In this document: positions 47,744 to 56,705 of the stretch, piece after piece
How the letters are laid out: every line of letters begins with the position of its first letter
How positions within the stretch are numbered: the first letter of the stretch is position 1
Assembly: GCA_001304015.1 (NCBI GenBank)
Contig: LJUY01000004.1
Location: 58,461 to 122,460 of the forward strand
Length of the DNA: 64,000 nt
Reading direction: 5' to 3'
DNA from: a candidate division Zixibacteria bacterium SM23_81
GTDB lineage: Bacteria > SM23-81
Notes under the pieces: model-generated
The model's input: the letters and a program-made list of their open reading frames with translations, nothing else
Database searches by the model: none
What the model was told of the DNA's origin: nothing
Position numbers and translations under genes: made by a program

Positions 47744-49018
47744 ATGTTCGCCGAGATTTCAAATTCAGGGTGGCGGGGCACTCCTAGAAAGGGGCTGGGA
47801 TTTGTTTTAATGTTTCTGATCGGCCTTCTTTTCTTGCAGTGCTCAGAGAATCCTACGACTGCCCCAACTCGGAGCTTAGATTTGACTGCAGCAGAAAAGG
47901 AGCTCGTCGAATCGGACAACAGTTTTGGGCTCAGGCTGTTCAGAGAGATCAACGAGGCCCAGGGGGACTCAAACATCTTCATCTCTCCCCTCAGCGTGGC
48001 CATGGCCCTAGGAATGACCTATAACGGCGCCGACGGGAGCACAAAAGAGGCCATGCAGCAGACCTTGGAGCTCTCGGGCCTCACTCTGGAAGAGATCAAT
48101 GAATCCTATCGGAATTTGATCGAGCTGTTAACTCAACTAGACTCTAAAGTCCAATTCGATATCGCCAACTCCATCTGGTATAAGTTAAGTATCCCTGAGC
48201 CGGAAGCAGATTTCCTCCAGCGCTGCCAGCAATACTTCGATGCCTTGGTGACCGGCTTAGATTTCAGCGCTCCCGATGCTGCGTCGACCATCAACGCGTG
48301 GGTCGAGGAAAGCACAAATGGAAAGATCGAGGAAATCGTTGACGACCCCATCGATCCCCTCATCTGCATGTTCCTGATCAACGCCATCTATTTCAAAGGC
48401 AGCTGGGTCTACCAGTTCGACGAGAGCCAGACGCAAGATACGCTGTTCTACCTGCCGGATGGAACGACGGCGACTTGCAAGATGATGTCCCAAAAGGCGA
48501 TCCATGGATTTCTGTTTAGCGACGACTTTCAGGCTGTTGATCTGCCCTATGGCGACGGAGCATACAGCATGACTCTGTTCCTTCCCTGGGAGGACGGGGA
48601 TATCAACGCTCTCATCGCCCAAATGGAGCCTGAAAACCTGAACAATTGGTTGAGCCAGTTTTCCAGCGATTCGGTGAACGTGTTCATCCCGAGATTTACG
48701 CTGGAATATGATCGAGAGCTGAAGGCTGATTTGACTGCTTTAGGTATGGGCATCGCCTTCGATCCTGACGAGGCTAATTTTCGAAATATGTATAGCTCCA
48801 TACCACAAGTGTGGATCGACAAGGTGAAACACAAGACTTTCGTGCAAGTGAACGAAGAGGGCACTGAAGCTGCCGCAGTGACGGATGTTGAGATGGGATA
48901 TTCGTCTGTTACGAATCCTGCGTTTCGGGCCGATCGACCGTTTGTTTTTATGATTCGCGAGAATGAGTCGGGGACTATCATGTTCATCGGGAAGATTGTG
49001 GACCCAACTGGTGGATGA
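47744..49018 (+). CDS. Serpin 2 (exported, putative lipoprotein)
   Basis: RBS GGAGGTGATCAAG before ATG 47744; hinge 'NEEGTEAAAVTDVEMGYSSVTNPAFRADRPFVFMIRENESGTIMFIGKIVDP'. Confidence 0.93.
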   Translation: MFAEISNSGWRGTPRKGLGFVLMFLIGLLFLQCSENPTTAPTRSLDLTAAEKELVESDNSFGLRLFREINEAQGDSNIFISPLSVAMALGMTYNGADGSTKEAMQQTLELSGLTLEEINESYRNLIELLTQLDSKVQFDIANSIWYKLSIPEPEADFLQRCQQYFDALVTGLDFSAPDAASTINAWVEESTNGKIEEIVDDPIDPLICMFLINAIYFKGSWVYQFDESQTQDTLFYLPDGTTATCKMMSQKAIHGFLFSDDFQAVDLPYGDGAYSMTLFLPWEDGDINALIAQMEPENLNNWLSQFSSDSVNVFIPRFTLEYDRELKADLTALGMGIAFDPDEANFRNMYSSIPQVWIDKVKHKTFVQVNEEGTEAAAVTDVEMGYSSVTNPAFRADRPFVFMIRENESGTIMFIGKIVDPTGG

Positions 49019-49050
49019 GAATTAGAGGTCTTCGAAAGAAGGTGATCAGA

Positions 49051-50310
49051 ATGTCCGCAAAGAAATCCAATACGGCCTTGAGCATTCTTCTAGTGTTTTT
49101 AATAGGCGTTCTCTTCCTACAATGCTCAAGCAATCCGGTTTCCGCTCCAAAGCAGCCATTTGAGTTGACCACAGCGGAAAAAAACCTCATCGAATCGGAC
49201 AACAGTTTCGGACTGAAGCTGTTCAAAATGGTCAACCAGTCAGAAGCGAGCGGCGAAAACATCTTCATCTCCCCCCTAAGCGTAGCCATGGCCCTGGGGA
49301 TGACCTATAATGGTGCTAACGGGAGCACGCAGGAGGCCATGCAGCAGACCCTGGAGCTGTCCGGCTTGACCCTGGAGGAGGTGAATGAATCCTACCGCCA
49401 TCTCATCGATCTTCTGACACAATTGGATCCCAAGGTCCAATTTGACATTGCCAACTCCATCTGGTACCGGGAGGACTTCCAGCAGCCGGAGGCAGAATTT
49501 CTCACCAATTGCAACGACTATTTCGATGCTTTGGTGACCAGATTGAATTTCACAGATCCCAACGCCGCCGCCATCATCAATGCCTGGGTCGATGAGAACA
49601 CCAAAGGGAAAATCAAAGAGATCGTGAGGCCCCCTATCGATCCTTTAACGGTGATGTTTCTGATTAACGCCATCTATTTCAAAGGCACGTGGACGTACCA
49701 GTTTGATGAAGATCTAACCCGAGATGACATGTTTTTCCTACCGGATGGTTCGGAAACATCTTGTAACATGATGGCTCAAAAGGCACTACACATGTACTAC
49801 TCGAATAACCGTTTTCAAGCCATCGACATGCTATATGGCCAAGGGTCTTTCACCATGACGATTTTCTTACCCTACTGGGAAATCGATCTCGATGCCTTCA
49901 TCGCCACAATGGAACCGGACAGCCTACAGCATTGGATAAGCCACTTCTATAGTGACACCGTGGACGTCTACCTTCCCAGGTTCACACTGGAATATGAGTT
50001 GTCCCTGAACGACGCCCTGACGGCTCTGGGAATGGGCATTGCCTTCACCCCTTATGCGGCTGATTTCACCAAAATGTACCAAGACGCTGATATCTACATC
50101 AGCGCAGTAAAGCACAAAACATTCGTGAAGGTGAACGAAGAGGGAACCGAAGCCGCTGCGGTCACATCAGTGGAGATGGGAGCCACCAGTGTTGATCCCA
50201 TTATGCCCATCACTTTTCGTGCTGATCACCCCTTTGTGTTCATGATCCGCGAGAACGAGTCGGGGACGATCCTGTTCATCGGGAAAATCGTGGACCCTCC
50301 GCAAGAGTGA
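49051..50310 (+). CDS. Serpin 3 (exported, putative lipoprotein)
   Basis: RBS AGAAGGTGATCAGA before ATG 49051; hinge 'NEEGTEAAAVTSVEMGATSVDPIMPITFRADHPFVFMIRENESGTILFIGKIVDP'. Confidence 0.93.
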   Translation: MSAKKSNTALSILLVFLIGVLFLQCSSNPVSAPKQPFELTTAEKNLIESDNSFGLKLFKMVNQSEASGENIFISPLSVAMALGMTYNGANGSTQEAMQQTLELSGLTLEEVNESYRHLIDLLTQLDPKVQFDIANSIWYREDFQQPEAEFLTNCNDYFDALVTRLNFTDPNAAAIINAWVDENTKGKIKEIVRPPIDPLTVMFLINAIYFKGTWTYQFDEDLTRDDMFFLPDGSETSCNMMAQKALHMYYSNNRFQAIDMLYGQGSFTMTIFLPYWEIDLDAFIATMEPDSLQHWISHFYSDTVDVYLPRFTLEYELSLNDALTALGMGIAFTPYAADFTKMYQDADIYISAVKHKTFVKVNEEGTEAAAVTSVEMGATSVDPIMPITFRADHPFVFMIRENESGTILFIGKIVDPPQE

Positions 50311-50374
50311 GAGTTGAAGATCGTCATACAAACCTCATATCCAATTCCTTATAGAATAAGCTCACTTGGTTAAC

Positions 50375-50408
50375 AAAAAAGGCCGGCGGGAACGCCGGCC
50401 TGAAATTT
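50375..50408. terminator. Bidirectional Rho-independent terminator between serpin 3 and the convergent oxidoreductase gene
   Basis: AAAAAA-GGCCGGCG-GGAA-CGCCGGCC-TGAAATTTTTT. Confidence 0.9.
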
Positions 50409-50423
50409 TTTCTGCTCGATGGT

Positions 50424-51035
50424 TTATCTGTCCGCGTATCGCTCCTCCTTCCAGGGATCGCCGTGCATGTGATACCCGTAGTTTTCCCAGAATCCTGCTC
50501 GGTTCTCTTTTATGAACTCCAAGCCATTAGCCCACTTGGCGCTCTTCCAGAAGTACAGTTTGGGCACCACCAAGCGCAGGGGATAGCCGTGTTCCGGGGT
50601 TAAATTTTCCGCATTCACGCGATGCGCGAAGAGGACATCATCATCGAAGAGCTCCTCCAGGGGGAGGTTGGTGGTATATGCTCCCATGGCGTGCACCATG
50701 ACGAATTTGGCCTCTGGCGAGATCTTTGCTAATTTTCGGATTTCAATGGAGCTCACGCCCTCCCAGAGCATGTCCAGCATGGACCATCCGGTGACACAGT
50801 GGATGTCCGAGTAAACCTTGACCATGGGCAATGACCGAAACTGATCGAAGGTCAAGACGACCTCTTCCTCCACCAGGCCAAAGATACGAAAATCCCAGGT
50901 TTTCTCGTTAAAGGACGGTACTTTTCCGGCGTGTAGAACGGGCCAGCTCTGTGTCAGTCTCTGTCCCGGAGGAACTCGGTTTTTCCTCTGGGTGTCGCTG
51001 CTGATGATCACGTCTTCGCCCTCTTTGGGTTTCAT
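50424..51035 (-). CDS. Sulfite oxidase-like molybdopterin-dependent oxidoreductase
   Basis: 'LTFDQFRSLPMVKVYSDIHCVTGWSMLDMLWEGVSS', 'LTPEHGYPLRLVVPKLYFWKSAKWANGLEF'. Confidence 0.9.
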   Translation of the reverse strand: MKPKEGEDVIISSDTQRKNRVPPGQRLTQSWPVLHAGKVPSFNEKTWDFRIFGLVEEEVVLTFDQFRSLPMVKVYSDIHCVTGWSMLDMLWEGVSSIEIRKLAKISPEAKFVMVHAMGAYTTNLPLEELFDDDVLFAHRVNAENLTPEHGYPLRLVVPKLYFWKSAKWANGLEFIKENRAGFWENYGYHMHGDPWKEERYADR

Positions 51036-51051
51036 CTGCTTATCCTTTCCG

Positions 51052-51846
51052 TTACAGAAACGAGAATTCAGCCACTAAAAAAGTGTGATCCGAAGGACGC
51101 TCCAGCTTCCGCGCCTCTAGATCGATCCAGGCGTTGGTGGAACAACGAGCCAAAGGCTCAGTGGCGAAGATCTGATCCACCCGCCAGCCCAGTCCGCGCT
51201 CCATGGCCCCGGCCACTCGATAATCCCAGTAAGTATACTGTCCTGGCTCCCCCTTGTGGTGACGCCTGAAGACGTCCACAAAGCCCCATCGTCGCACCTT
51301 CTCCAAAGCTGCCCGGGCTTCGGGATGAAAGTCCACGTGATCCTTTAGCCTCACGGGGTCGTGCACATCGATGGGCTCTCTGGCGACATTGAGATCGCCC
51401 AGCCAAAGAAGAGGCCTTTGAGGTGAATAGTGCCGTTTAAAAAATGTTCGCATCCGGGCCAGCCACTCAAGTTTATACTGGAAATGCTCCGAATCTGGTG
51501 ACCGCCCTTGAGGAACATAGGTGTTCACAACAGGAATGTCGGCGATGACCGCCCGTATCAGGCGCGCCTCGTCCGGCGGTCCACCATCGTCTAAACCAAA
51601 GGAGACCTCTTGAGGCTCCTTTTGGCTGATGATGGCCACGCCAGCGTACGCCTTTTGTCCTCGGAAGATGACATAATAGCCGGCCTCCCGAATGGGCTCC
51701 GCGGGGAAATCTTTGTCCTGAACTTTCGTCTCCTGCAGGCAGAGGATGTCGGGGTCGTGCTGGTCCAACCAGCTCAACACCAGATCCAATCGGATACGGA
51801 TAGAATTGGCGTTGAAGGTGGCGACCCTCAGGCTGTTCTTAGGCAA
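51052..51846 (-). CDS. xth: Exodeoxyribonuclease III family
   Basis: 'RVATFNANSIRIRL', 'PDILCLQETKVQDKDFP', 'LWLGDLNVAREPIDVHDP', 'PSDHTFLVAEF'. Confidence 0.92.
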   Translation of the reverse strand: MPKNSLRVATFNANSIRIRLDLVLSWLDQHDPDILCLQETKVQDKDFPAEPIREAGYYVIFRGQKAYAGVAIISQKEPQEVSFGLDDGGPPDEARLIRAVIADIPVVNTYVPQGRSPDSEHFQYKLEWLARMRTFFKRHYSPQRPLLWLGDLNVAREPIDVHDPVRLKDHVDFHPEARAALEKVRRWGFVDVFRRHHKGEPGQYTYWDYRVAGAMERGLGWRVDQIFATEPLARCSTNAWIDLEARKLERPSDHTFLVAEFSFL

Positions 51847-52012
51847 CTCGTCAATCCTCCCCGCGCACCTGTAATTTCATATGATCTAAGTTAGATGTCC
51901 TTTGTTATGGCAACTCATCTGCGAGATTTGATCTGATCCGAAGATGAGACCCTCAAAGAAGCGCGAGCCATGCTGCCTGCAGTTGGGCGTGGAGTGATCT
52001 GCCTGCTGTGCG

Positions 52013-53839
52013 TTATGAATCCGGTTTTGAATATTCGTTGATGATCTCCATGGCCTCTCGCGCATTTTGGGCTCGCCGTAGCCGCTCCCTTACTTCCCTG
52101 TTCCGCAGCAGCTTGGCGATGGCGGCCAGCACTTGGAGGTGCAGCTCGTGGGGAGCTGGGGGCGAGAGCACTAGATACATGATATCGACCGGTTGGTCAC
52201 CAGGACCGCCAATTTGAATGGGCTGTCCCTGTGGCATAATACCCATGGCAACGACTGGTTCTCGAAGTTCGGGGATCCGGCCGTGAGGAATGGCGATCCC
52301 GTTTCCCAGCGTGACGCCCCCCTGGCGCTCTCGTTCCATGATGATCTCAAGAACCTGACCGGGATTTTCGATGTATCCCGCCGATTCGAGAGTGCGAATA
52401 AGCTCCCAGACAGCCTCTCCCTTGGAAGACACTTGTAAGGGTACCCGGAGGCAATCGGGAGGCAGGACCTGGCTGACAGTCAGTGGCTCCTTTTGAAGCT
52501 TTTCCCGGATCAACTCCTCTTCGCCGATGAACTCGCCGCCACCCGTCATCCAGGAGCGCCATTTGATCAATGCGCGCTCTGATGATAGCACGCCCACGAT
52601 CTCGAAGAATATGAGTCCGGGAAGTATGATGCTCAGAACTGTCCCTCCGTCTTTGCCCAAGACGGAAGCGACGTAGAATGCCTCCACCGCGGCCACGCCT
52701 GCTTGCGGTAGCATGAGCTTTGGAAGGGTATTGGCAATTCGGCGCTCCACCCCCATGATCCGGCAGCCAAGCCACGACCCCCCCATTTTGCCCATGGCTC
52801 TCGCTCCCACATAGGCGCCGATAAAAAGGAAGTTCTCGGGGTGAAAGGCTTCGATGTCGGCGTTGGCCCCGATAAGGGCGAAAAAGACCAGAGTATATAT
52901 GGAGGTGGCACTTTCAATGCGGAGCGATTGAAATACCTCTCTGGAGTAAAGGTTGGAAATCAGGATGCCGGCGCTGACGGCGGTGATGAGAAAGGGAAGG
53001 TGCCAATGAAGGGCCAGGCCCACCCCAAGACAGACGCATCCGGCCACGATGATGAAGACGCTCACTGCCGGGCCGGGCAACTCAGAGATAAGCCTGGAGA
53101 GAAACTCCGGACCGGGAAGAGCTTTCGTTGTCCCCCTGTCTCCCTCGGGTCTGAGCCAGCGCCGTTCCAGGGTAAGTCGTAAAATGAGGAAGACCCCGAA
53201 TCCAATGAGCAGGGCGAAGATTAATTCCTGAGCTACAGGAAGAGAAAGCCCCGTTAGGGAAAATGATCCTCCCCGCTCGAGCAAAAGAGCCGCCTGGCAG
53301 GTAATGGAGAAAACGATAATTTCGACGACGTCATCCAAAATCACCATTCCACCGAGCATGCTGCGCATGGTACCACCGATATCTAATCTATTCATGATGG
53401 CGAAGGTGGCGGCCGGTGCCGTAGCGATGCCGATGCTGCCGATGAGAAAGGCCACTATGGGCTTGAAGCCTAGGAGCAGGAAGCTAATGGTGACGCATAT
53501 CCAGGTGACGAAGCCTTCTATGAGGGACAGGGCGAGCATCCCTTTCCCGAGGCTTCTAAGCTTGGTGCGATTCAATTCGTCGCCGATGCCAAAAGCGATA
53601 AGGCTTAAGAAGACGAAGGCGAAAAAGTGAAGTGAATTGAGGGCATTCCGGTAGACGGGGAATTCGTGCTCGATAAAGAGCAGAAGTATGGGACCTACGA
53701 CTAATCCCCCTAGGACCTGGCCCACGACCTCCCCTATTTTCAAACGACGGGTTATCTTCGAACAAAAGTGCGCAACCAGCACGAGGAGGCCCAAACAAAA
53801 GATCTGCATGTAAAAAAGATCGAAGGTCATCGCTTTCAA
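52013..53839 (-). CDS. CPA2-type cation/proton antiporter fused to a PTS EIIA(Ntr)-like domain
   Basis: N-terminal 12-TM antiporter region, C-terminal 'VTLGNGIAIPHGRIPELREPVVAMGIMPQGQPIQIGGPGDQPVDIMYLVLSPP'. Confidence 0.87.
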   Translation of the reverse strand: MKAMTFDLFYMQIFCLGLLVLVAHFCSKITRRLKIGEVVGQVLGGLVVGPILLLFIEHEFPVYRNALNSLHFFAFVFLSLIAFGIGDELNRTKLRSLGKGMLALSLIEGFVTWICVTISFLLLGFKPIVAFLIGSIGIATAPAATFAIMNRLDIGGTMRSMLGGMVILDDVVEIIVFSITCQAALLLERGGSFSLTGLSLPVAQELIFALLIGFGVFLILRLTLERRWLRPEGDRGTTKALPGPEFLSRLISELPGPAVSVFIIVAGCVCLGVGLALHWHLPFLITAVSAGILISNLYSREVFQSLRIESATSIYTLVFFALIGANADIEAFHPENFLFIGAYVGARAMGKMGGSWLGCRIMGVERRIANTLPKLMLPQAGVAAVEAFYVASVLGKDGGTVLSIILPGLIFFEIVGVLSSERALIKWRSWMTGGGEFIGEEELIREKLQKEPLTVSQVLPPDCLRVPLQVSSKGEAVWELIRTLESAGYIENPGQVLEIIMERERQGGVTLGNGIAIPHGRIPELREPVVAMGIMPQGQPIQIGGPGDQPVDIMYLVLSPPAPHELHLQVLAAIAKLLRNREVRERLRRAQNAREAMEIINEYSKPDS

Positions 53840-53849
53840 CTCTCTTTTC

Positions 53850-55070
53850 TCAAACTATGACCGGCGGTGTGTCAGATGTCATCTCTGAGAGAAGTTTATA
53901 ACATAGCAAAAGAGCTCTGGGGACGTGAAAGGGTCCCTTCCATGGATTCCCCTTTTGCTGAGACTTCGGTCGCCCGTCCCGGTACAAATAGGGAAACCAT
54001 TCCCCAAATTCGGGGTCTGAGAAGTGGGCGAAGATCCACTCATGGACCTGTTCATACCAATCTAAAAATCTCTTGTCAGCGGTGAGATGATATGCTAATA
54101 GAAGAACATACAGCGCCTCGGCATGAACCCACCATACCTTATCGGACCAGCTTATCCCCTCTTTCTGAAACCATTCCAGCGAATAAGGAGGCTGGCCGGA
54201 GAGGTCGACGAAGGCGAAGATACCACCGTATTTTTGGTCCAATCCTCGTAAATAAGACCACTCGGCCATCTGGGCGGCGCGCCTGATCACCTCCGATTGC
54301 CCTCTGCGCCGTCCCTGATGCATCACAAACCAGGCCGACTCGAAACCGTGTCCTGGATTGATCAGACGGCCCTGGGGTGTATCCAGGGCTTGGAAATCGA
54401 GGCTGAGGTTCTCCAGGATGGCTCCATCTGTCCTTCGGACATGATGGTCGAGAATGGCCTTGAGGCACTCCTCAACGACGTCCTGGAGTCTGGGATCAGG
54501 CGAGATCTCATTCAGCTCTTGGGTGACTTCCAGAAGGATCATCCATAGGGTGTGTCGAGAGAAGTCTCTGGACCCTGGGAATGGGTAGAATGCCTGAAAT
54601 TGAGGATCACGGACTCGTCTGAGAATGCTCCAATAGGTCTCTCTGGCCAGCTCGAGCGTTTTCTCATCGCCCACGGCACGGGAATATTCTGAAAGGCCGT
54701 AGACGGCAAAGAAGTCGGAGTAAATGCTGCCAGGGCCTGTGACAACCTGGCCATCTCGGGTCAAGTGAAAATGCCAATGGCCCTTCCCATCGCGGCCGTA
54801 CTTCTGAAGGAACTGAACGCCCAGCCGGGCCAGGTCGAGCCACTCAGCCCGGGATTCGATGCGATGATACAGGGCCGAGAAGGTCCACACTCCCCTGCCT
54901 TGAAGCCACACGTATTTGTCTCCCCGGATCACAGAGCCGTGGCGATCAAGGCAGGTGAAATAGCCGCCAAACTTTGTGTCGGGAGAATGTGTGGCCCAGA
55001 AGGGAACCACGTCGTCCAGGAGCTGTTGGCGGTAGAAATCCAACAGTTCGGTTGCCCTTGAGCGTTGCAT
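53850..55070 (-). CDS. N-acylglucosamine 2-epimerase (AGE) family protein
   Basis: 'FWATHSPDTKFGGYFTCLDRHGSVIRGDKYVWLQGRGVWTFSALY', 'LINPGHGFESAWF', 'WVHAEALY'. Start at 55070, because a terminator hairpin lies upstream inside the longer ORF. Confidence 0.87.
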   Translation of the reverse strand: MQRSRATELLDFYRQQLLDDVVPFWATHSPDTKFGGYFTCLDRHGSVIRGDKYVWLQGRGVWTFSALYHRIESRAEWLDLARLGVQFLQKYGRDGKGHWHFHLTRDGQVVTGPGSIYSDFFAVYGLSEYSRAVGDEKTLELARETYWSILRRVRDPQFQAFYPFPGSRDFSRHTLWMILLEVTQELNEISPDPRLQDVVEECLKAILDHHVRRTDGAILENLSLDFQALDTPQGRLINPGHGFESAWFVMHQGRRRGQSEVIRRAAQMAEWSYLRGLDQKYGGIFAFVDLSGQPPYSLEWFQKEGISWSDKVWWVHAEALYVLLLAYHLTADKRFLDWYEQVHEWIFAHFSDPEFGEWFPYLYRDGRPKSQQKGNPWKGPFHVPRALLLCYKLLSEMTSDTPPVIV

Positions 55071-55131
55071 TTTCTCTTTATAATACTTCCTTCCAGACTC
55101 GATTTCAAGAAAATAAGTGATCGTTGCCGCA

Positions 55132-55164
55132 TAAAAAAAGCCAGCGAATATCCGCTCGCTGGCT
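55132..55164 (-). terminator. Rho-independent terminator on the minus strand
   Basis: 9-bp stem AGCCAGCGA / TCGCTGGCT with a 7-nt U tract on the minus strand. Confidence 0.85.
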
Positions 55165-55349
55165 CGCTGAGATCTTCGAGCTGAGACATATTGAGACATA
55201 TATTGTGACTTTGACACGAGCTGTGAGCCGCCAGTGTGCCCACTTGGCTTGGCACGTATGGAATAATGCCCACAGGCTTTGCTCGCTTGGATGGGCGGTA
55301 ACCGCCCAGTGTTATCACGGCTACGCCCCTCCCTCAGTCCTCGTGATTA

Positions 55350-55433
55350 TTAATATGGTGATGAACAGTTTGTGAAGCTTAGGAAGCTCAGTAACAGAAT
55401 CAACATCAGCAGCAGAAAGATCAGCTTCTGCAC
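55350..55433 (-). CDS. 27-aa hydrophobic small protein, lipoprotein-like
   Basis: Minus strand AAGGAGGTGTTCGC-GTG; translation (M)QKLIFLLLMLILLLSFLSFTNCSSPY*. Confidence 0.5.
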   Translation of the reverse strand: MQKLIFLLLMLILLLSFLSFTNCSSPY

Positions 55434-55760
55434 GCGAACACCTCCTTTTCCCATTTGATGGTGAGTGCCAGCATGGCTAGAACCAGGGGGCACACGGCGG
55501 TCAACATTTTCTGTTTTACGAAGCCTAGGTTGCTAAACGCTGAGTTTTGGTTATTGATTTTGCGATTCAATTTTGCAAATCTCGCCATATTATCCATTCT
55601 ACTATGGCCGCCATCCGAAGCAGATAGTAATATCGGGATAAATGAATTAGTTTGAACCGATATCTGGGATAGTTCCCTGAAAACTAAGGATAGTTGCTTT
55701 TAAAGTGTCATTACAATTTAAAACAGATCGTGGAAGGCAAAGGCCAGACTGAAAAAATCC

Positions 55761-56267
55761 TCAACCGGCTGCTATTGATTTGTGGAAGTGGATAATAACC
55801 CAAACATTATTACGTTTTTCAAGTACCCATGTGCACCTTACTGGCCACTCGACAGGATCTTCTCCTATCATCGCGTTAAAATTCCACAGCGAGGTAGCCC
55901 AGGCCAGGTTTCCCGAGGGAGCAACTTGAATTGACACATCGCGGGCAGTGATCTTTGTTTGAGATAATGCTTCGTTTTGGCCTGTTATCAGTGTTTCTAG
56001 CGCTTCCCACCCTACAATGGGATCGCCAAAGGCTCCAAAGTTGACCATGTCAGCGTCATGTGACATATTCTGTCCGTAGAGTTCCATGTCTTCGTTTTCA
56101 ATACTCGTTATGTAGTTATCCAAGACGCCCCTTATGGTAACCTTCTCGGCTTCGATATCGACTGGTGGCTGGCAATTCATAATCACCATAGCGGCAAAAA
56201 TGGCGCCAAGAATGGAAATCGTCTTCACAACGTTTCTCCTTCCAGGTTCTGTGAAAAGAGACATCAA
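55761..56267 (-). CDS. Exported SnoaL/NTF2-like (ketosteroid-isomerase-fold) protein
   Basis: Signal/lipobox-like 'AIFAAMVIMNCQPP'; 'VTIRGVLDNYITSIENEDMELYGQNMSHDADMVNFG...GWEALETLI...WVLEKRNNVWVIIHFHKS'. Confidence 0.8.
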   Translation of the reverse strand: MMSLFTEPGRRNVVKTISILGAIFAAMVIMNCQPPVDIEAEKVTIRGVLDNYITSIENEDMELYGQNMSHDADMVNFGAFGDPIVGWEALETLITGQNEALSQTKITARDVSIQVAPSGNLAWATSLWNFNAMIGEDPVEWPVRCTWVLEKRNNVWVIIHFHKSIAAG

Positions 56268-56559
56268 TACGACCTTGTATTCACAATCCTTTAAAAAGGC
56301 ATAAGGCGATTTAATTTTACCTTTGAATTATGGAAGAATTTTCTGTCTACAATGCGGGAAATTTAAACTATGATGCAAAGCTTGTCAAGAGCATTTTCAG
56401 ATTACTACCCAGACCTTTTTATAAAAAGAATTCCTGATATCGGAAAACGACGAAAAAAAGGGAGCCACACTTGCTATTTAAATGGCTCCCTTTATGCGAT
56501 CCGCATTTGGTCTTATCGGTGAGGAACACCTTTAGGGATGCATCCCCTGTCCTATTGAA

Positions 56560-56688
56560 TTATCTCGCCGTTCTTTTCTTCACCTCCTGCATTTTCACCA
56601 GCCCGCACTTTTTGCAGACCCATTTGCGTTTCTTGTGAAAGCTGCGCTTTTGTTCCCTCATCTTGGTTTTGCAGCGAGGACAGATCAT
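56560..56688 (-). CDS. 42-aa zinc-ribbon protein
   Basis: 'MICPRCKTKMREQKRSFHKKRKWVCKKCGLVKMQEVKKRTAR': two CxxC knuckles; lies directly downstream of the M1 peptidase gene. Confidence 0.6.
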   Translation of the reverse strand: MICPRCKTKMREQKRSFHKKRKWVCKKCGLVKMQEVKKRTAR

Positions 56689-56705
56689 AACACTTTCAGA
56701 TGGCT

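Noticed and set aside
55246-55270. TTGGCACGTATGGAAT as a third sigma54 promoter
   Set aside because: The -24 half matches, but there is no TTGC/TTGT at -12 and no paired 16-mers upstream.
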